Shown here piece after piece: positions 60,690 through 64,000 of a DNA stretch of 64,000 nt. The notes under the pieces were generated by a model, which was not told the DNA's origin, did no database searches, and saw only the letters and a program-made list of their open reading frames with translations. Within the stretch, counting starts at the first letter, position 1. Each line of letters starts with the position of its first letter. The translations under genes and the position numbers were made by a program. The stretch is from Labilithrix sp. (GTDB lineage: Bacteria > Myxococcota_A > Polyangia > Polyangiales > Polyangiaceae): assembly GCA_019637175.1 (NCBI GenBank), contig JAHBWD010000032.1, positions 26,743-90,742 on the forward strand, read 5' to 3'.

Positions 60690-62356
60690 GCGAACACGGC
60701 GTACCCACCCGTCGAGTCGTTGTTGTTGAGGACCTTCGCGCTCGTCCAGGCGACCGCGACGCGCGCGTCGTTCGCCGCGACCGCGATGCGGCCGTCGCGG
60801 ACGTTACCGACCGCCGGGATGCGCGGCTGCTTGGAGAAGATCACCTCGCGCAGCGGCGTCGGCGTCGTGGACGCGTTGGCGTACACGTGGAGCGAGACCG
60901 ATCCCGGCTTGAGCACGGCGAAATAGGCTCGATCGGCCTGCATGACGACGTCGCCGGTCGTGACCTTGCCCGTGCCCTCGACCGAGAACCCGCTCGTCTC
61001 CGAGGGCGACGTCTTGTCGAGATCGAAGGCGCGGTAGGTGACCGATCGGCCGGGCCCGCCGCCGTCGCTGAGCACGATGACGCGCGCGCCGCGCGCGGCG
61101 ATCGCGCCCCACTCGCCGGGGAAGGAGATGGGCGCGCGCGGCTGCGCGGTCTGGGCGTTGAATTGGTCGAGCGGCGTCGCGACGGGCACCATCACGAGCC
61201 GCAGGCTCGCGCCTTCTTCGGGCTCGCCTCCGGCGCCCGCCTCGGCGCCCGCGTCACCCACGGGCACGAGCCCGCCGGGGCCGGCCGAGAGCACGGCGAG
61301 CACGCGATCGCTCGCGGCAGCCCACGCTCCGGTCGCGCCCGTTCCGTGACCGAACGAGCCGCTCGGCGCGTCGACGCCTTTGCCCGCCACGACGGTGGCG
61401 ATGCGTGCGGCGCCGTCTTCGGTGAAGGCGAGGACAGCGCCGGCCGAGCGCGCGCTCGCGACGTGCGCGCCCGAGAGCTCGAGCTTCTGCGCCGTCGCCG
61501 AGTCCGACGAGACGAAGCTCGGATCGATCGTCACCTGCGGCGTCGTCGTGAACTTGAGCAGCTCGAGGCCGGGCTTGGCGCCGCAAGCGGCGCGCGCGAG
61601 GAGGAGCTGACCGTCGGCGCCGTTCATGATGAGGCCGACGCCGTCGGTCTCGTCGGAGTTCGCGCAGCGGCCCTTGAGGAGCGGGCGACTCGGGTCGAGC
61701 GCGCCGCCCGCGGGATCGATCGGCAGCACCGTGACCCGCGCGCTCGCGCCGTTCGGATCGATCTCGCGATAGACGATGACGAAGCCGCTCGGCGTGACCT
61801 CGATCGCGGGCGCGCTCACGAGCGTCCCGCCGCCGCCCACGGGGTTGGCGAGCGGACCGGCGCCGAGCAGCTCGAGCGAGCAGTTGGCGCCGACGCTCGG
61901 ATCGGCGTTGTCGTTCGCGGGGACGCAGCGCGCCGCCTGACACGACGAGCCCACCCCGCAAGCCCCCGAAGGCGACTCGGTCGCGTCGAGCGCGATCGTG
62001 ACGGTGTCCGTGTCGCCGATGTCGACCTCCTCGCAGCCGGTCGCGAGCACCCCGCAGTCTTCGGCGCGCGCGACGGCGCCGAAGGCGTACTGGCCTCGGG
62101 GCAGATCGCCGACGCGCGGCGACTCGGGCGCGTCTCGACGGAACGCCACGCGCGTCGTCGCCCCTTCGGGGACGCCGTCCATCAGCAGCGGCTTGACCGC
62201 GGCGCACCGGCCGTCCTTGAACGCGCCGATCTCGAACCACACCGTCTGGGGCACGACCTCCCGCGGCAACGTGATGTCGAGGCCGATCTCCGGCTTCTTT
62301 CTGCAGCCCGGCGCGACGACGAGCACCGCCGACAGCGCCGCGAGAGCGATGCGCAC
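60677..62356 (-). CDS. Putative lipoprotein with repetitive beta-propeller-like body
   Basis: 559 aa from GTG 62356. Lipoprotein signal with Cys18 (VVAPGC). The first 130 residues include several Cys and a small beta domain; the rest (about 150-559) is built of beta-rich repeats with patterns like VSAPAIEVTPSGFVIVYREID and VAWTSAKV, suggesting a propeller. No enzyme motif. The 3' end overlaps the start of the RlmD-like gene by 13 bp, so they are co-transcribed. Confidence 0.78.
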   Translation of the reverse strand: MRIALAALSAVLVVAPGCRKKPEIGLDITLPREVVPQTVWFEIGAFKDGRCAAVKPLLMDGVPEGATTRVAFRRDAPESPRVGDLPRGQYAFGAVARAEDCGVLATGCEEVDIGDTDTVTIALDATESPSGACGVGSSCQAARCVPANDNADPSVGANCSLELLGAGPLANPVGGGGTLVSAPAIEVTPSGFVIVYREIDPNGASARVTVLPIDPAGGALDPSRPLLKGRCANSDETDGVGLIMNGADGQLLLARAACGAKPGLELLKFTTTPQVTIDPSFVSSDSATAQKLELSGAHVASARSAGAVLAFTEDGAARIATVVAGKGVDAPSGSFGHGTGATGAWAAASDRVLAVLSAGPGGLVPVGDAGAEAGAGGEPEEGASLRLVMVPVATPLDQFNAQTAQPRAPISFPGEWGAIAARGARVIVLSDGGGPGRSVTYRAFDLDKTSPSETSGFSVEGTGKVTTGDVVMQADRAYFAVLKPGSVSLHVYANASTTPTPLREVIFSKQPRIPAVGNVRDGRIAVAANDARVAVAWTSAKVLNNNDSTGGYAVFACTQ

Positions 62357-62398
62357 ACTTGAATACTGTTCCGTCTTCGACCGGAGAGCAATCTCCGT

Positions 62399-63601
62399 CT
62401 AGCGCAAGGCGTCGGGCTCGACCGCGCGCGTCTGCGGATCGGGCTCGAGGCACGCGTCCGCGGCTCCTTCGGTCGCTTCCGTGTCGCCTTCTCTGGCGCC
62501 CGTCGACGACGGGGCGCCGTTCACGATCTCGTCCGGCTCGACCGGCGGCGGCTGAGGCGTCGAGGCGATCGCGGTGGGCATCGCGGCCCGACAGACGAAC
62601 ACGACCACGGAGGTCACGAGCCCGAGCGCGGCGGGCGCGCGCAGCCATGAAAGGCCGCGCTGCCGAGACTGGGCGCGGGCGCTTCGGGATCGTCCGAGGC
62701 GCCGCGCGGAGATCGGCGCGAGCTCTCGTTCGGCCTCCGACGTCGCCGGCGGCGTGGACGCCTCGCGGACGATCTCCTCGAGCGTTCGCGCCATCTCGCG
62801 CGCGTCGGCGAAGCGTTGCTTCGGATCGTGCGCGAGCGCCTTCTCGAACCAGCGATCGAGCGCCGGCGGCAGCTCGGGGCGGAGGCCGCTCGGACGTCGG
62901 AACGCGCCGCCGTCGATCGCGAAGTAGAGGCCTTCGAGCGACTCTGCGTCGAAGGGGCCGTGCCGAGTCAGCGCGAAGTACAGCACGGCGGCGAGCGAGA
63001 AGAGATCCGATCGCTCGTCGGTGTTCTCTGGATCGAACATGTGCTCCGGGCTCATGTACTGCGGCGTGCCCGCGGGGAGCCGATCGACGTCGACGCAATC
63101 TTGCTGTCGCTTCGGCTTGGCGACGCCGTAGTCGAGGAGCTTGACCGACGGCCGCGGCCCGCGCAGGAGGAAGATGTTCTCCGGCTTCAGATCGCGATGG
63201 ACGATCCCCGCGTCGTGCGTCGCCGCGAGCGCCTCGCACGCCTGCGACATGATCTCGACGGCCTCGTAGACCGAGAGCGCCCCGTGCGCGCGAACGCGCT
63301 GTTCGAGGTTCTCTCCGCGCAAGAGCTCGAGCACGAGGTAGGGCTCGTCGCCTTCGTCGAAGCGGCAGTCGAGGACGCGCACGACGCGCGCGCTGTCGAT
63401 CTGCGCGGTCATCCGCGCCTCGCGGAGGAAGCGCGCGCGCGCGCTGGGCATCAGCGCCCACGGACCAGACATGAACTTGACCGCGACCTCGCGGCCGAGG
63501 ATCAGATGCTCGGCGATCCAGACGCTTCCCATGCCGCCGTCGGCGATCTTTCGAACCAGCCGGAGCGTCCCCGAGAGCACCAGACCGACTTCGAGCTTCA
63601 C
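62399..63601 (-). CDS. Ser/Thr protein kinase with C-terminal membrane segment
   Basis: 400 aa from GTG 63601. Kinase domain 1-285: ADGGMGSVW glycine loop (about 20-28), VAVKFM (Lys about 42), HRDLKPEN (about 135-142), DYG in place of DFG, GTPQYMSPEHMF. A Ser/Arg linker, one membrane segment (about 323-342) and an acidic Ala/Glu tail outside. It belongs to the eukaryote-like kinases common in myxobacteria. DFG to DYG is a mild change and does not by itself mean loss of activity. Confidence 0.93.
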   Translation of the reverse strand: MKLEVGLVLSGTLRLVRKIADGGMGSVWIAEHLILGREVAVKFMSGPWALMPSARARFLREARMTAQIDSARVVRVLDCRFDEGDEPYLVLELLRGENLEQRVRAHGALSVYEAVEIMSQACEALAATHDAGIVHRDLKPENIFLLRGPRPSVKLLDYGVAKPKRQQDCVDVDRLPAGTPQYMSPEHMFDPENTDERSDLFSLAAVLYFALTRHGPFDAESLEGLYFAIDGGAFRRPSGLRPELPPALDRWFEKALAHDPKQRFADAREMARTLEEIVREASTPPATSEAERELAPISARRLGRSRSARAQSRQRGLSWLRAPAALGLVTSVVVFVCRAAMPTAIASTPQPPPVEPDEIVNGAPSSTGAREGDTEATEGAADACLEPDPQTRAVEPDALR

Positions 63602-63754
63602 GAGGTGGGCAAGTGTGCACCGCTCATGCCGTGTCGCAGTCGCGGAGCGCCGTGGACGAGCCCGCGCGTCTCTGCGGTCGAGCCAAGTCGCGCGCTCGTC
63701 CCTTTCGCGTCCCGCGCAGCCACGCTGTGGCTCGAGGCCACGGCAGAGCCAACG

Positions 63755-64000
63755 CTACTTATCCATCGACATGCGTACTTCGCGCGTTTGATCGGGCAAG
63801 ACCTCGATCACCATGTTCTTGCGCACGCCGTTCGGTGCGGAGAGCTGCAGCACGTGTTTGCCCGCGGGCACGGGCCGATTGAAGATGTGACCGCCGCCGA
63901 GCGGCGTGCCGTTGTCGATGATCTGATCGCACTTCGGCATGCACACGACGGTGATCGCGCCGAGCGCGGCGGGCTTCGGGGGCGCCTTCGCCGAAGGCGC
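63755..64000 (-). CDS. PEGA-like domain protein, 5' end off the right edge
   Basis: Open on the right; 81 residues are visible. The reading continues past GTG 63946 with no upstream stop, so the true start lies outside. The end ITVVCMPKCDQIIDNG...FNRPVPAGKHVLQLSAPNGVRKNMVIEVLPDQTREVRMSM matches a PEGA surface-layer-type domain. In myxobacteria such domains often end kinases. It lies upstream of the Ser/Thr kinase gene by 153 bp, on the same strand. Confidence 0.75.
   Translation of the reverse strand, partial: APSAKAPPKPAALGAITVVCMPKCDQIIDNGTPLGGGHIFNRPVPAGKHVLQLSAPNGVRKNMVIEVLPDQTREVRMSMDK

Overview
The window is very GC-rich and densely coded, with mostly G/C third positions, almost no non-coding DNA and no gene-free stretch over 300 bases. 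It has many lipoproteins with Asp/Gly/Ala-rich linkers, eukaryote-like Ser/Thr kinases, a GAF-PAS hybrid histidine kinase, an ECF sigma factor, a large TPR protein, Cys-rich surface proteins and a sigma-54-type promoter. That mix points to a myxobacterium of the Polyangiales/Sorangiineae type. This is inference from gene content; there is no rRNA or other marker here. I saw no tRNA, rRNA, CRISPR array, insertion sequence or prophage.

Layout: 1-1.4 kb, Ser/Thr kinase cut by the left edge. 1.5-3.8 kb, a minus-strand operon (alpha/beta hydrolase, TetR regulator, DsbA-like isomerase) behind two near-identical 19-bp palindromes. 3.8-16.4 kb, membrane protein, hybrid histidine kinase, TPR protein, Nif3-like protein, nucleotidyltransferase-fold protein, metallophosphoesterase, a convergent DNA ligase / LigD-type polymerase pair and an Hsp20 chaperone. 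16.5-36.4 kb, mostly envelope and lipoprotein genes (squalene-cyclase-like lipoprotein with a CxxxCH motif, FGE-like lipoprotein, two esterases, Omp85-type barrel, TolC-type protein, possible clan-CD-like lipoprotein), with a SNF2 helicase, a B12/radical SAM protein and phosphofructokinase.

The most interesting region is about 35.5-47.2 kb, which looks like a lasso-type RiPP gene cluster. A 57-codon precursor gene with a TTG start (39010-39183) has a lasso-type leader motif. It is followed by an asparagine-synthetase-like cyclase, an HPr-kinase-like protein, a PqqD-type recognition protein, a Cys-rich lipoprotein and an ABC exporter. Flanking genes encode two PRMT-like methyltransferases, one with a C-terminal PqqD-like domain and one with an N-terminal winged-helix/PqqD-like domain. 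A PhyH-type Fe(II)/2-oxoglutarate enzyme has its metal-binding Asp replaced by Gly (His-Arg-Gly, as in non-haem iron halogenases), and there is a GT-C glycosyltransferase and a nucleotidyltransferase. No B2-type (transglutaminase-like) leader peptidase is visible.

47.2-50.6 kb holds the glycolytic operon gap-pgk-tpiA with secG. 50.8-55.6 kb holds a hydrolase overlapping a sigma factor fused to a membrane segment, an eight-cysteine/VWC-like lipoprotein, and a barrel-like protein/ECF sigma/TPR-like operon. 55.7-62.4 kb is a minus-strand run of lipoprotein, rlmD-like, tilS, ftsH and DUF99. The right end has a second Ser/Thr kinase and a PEGA-like protein cut by the edge.
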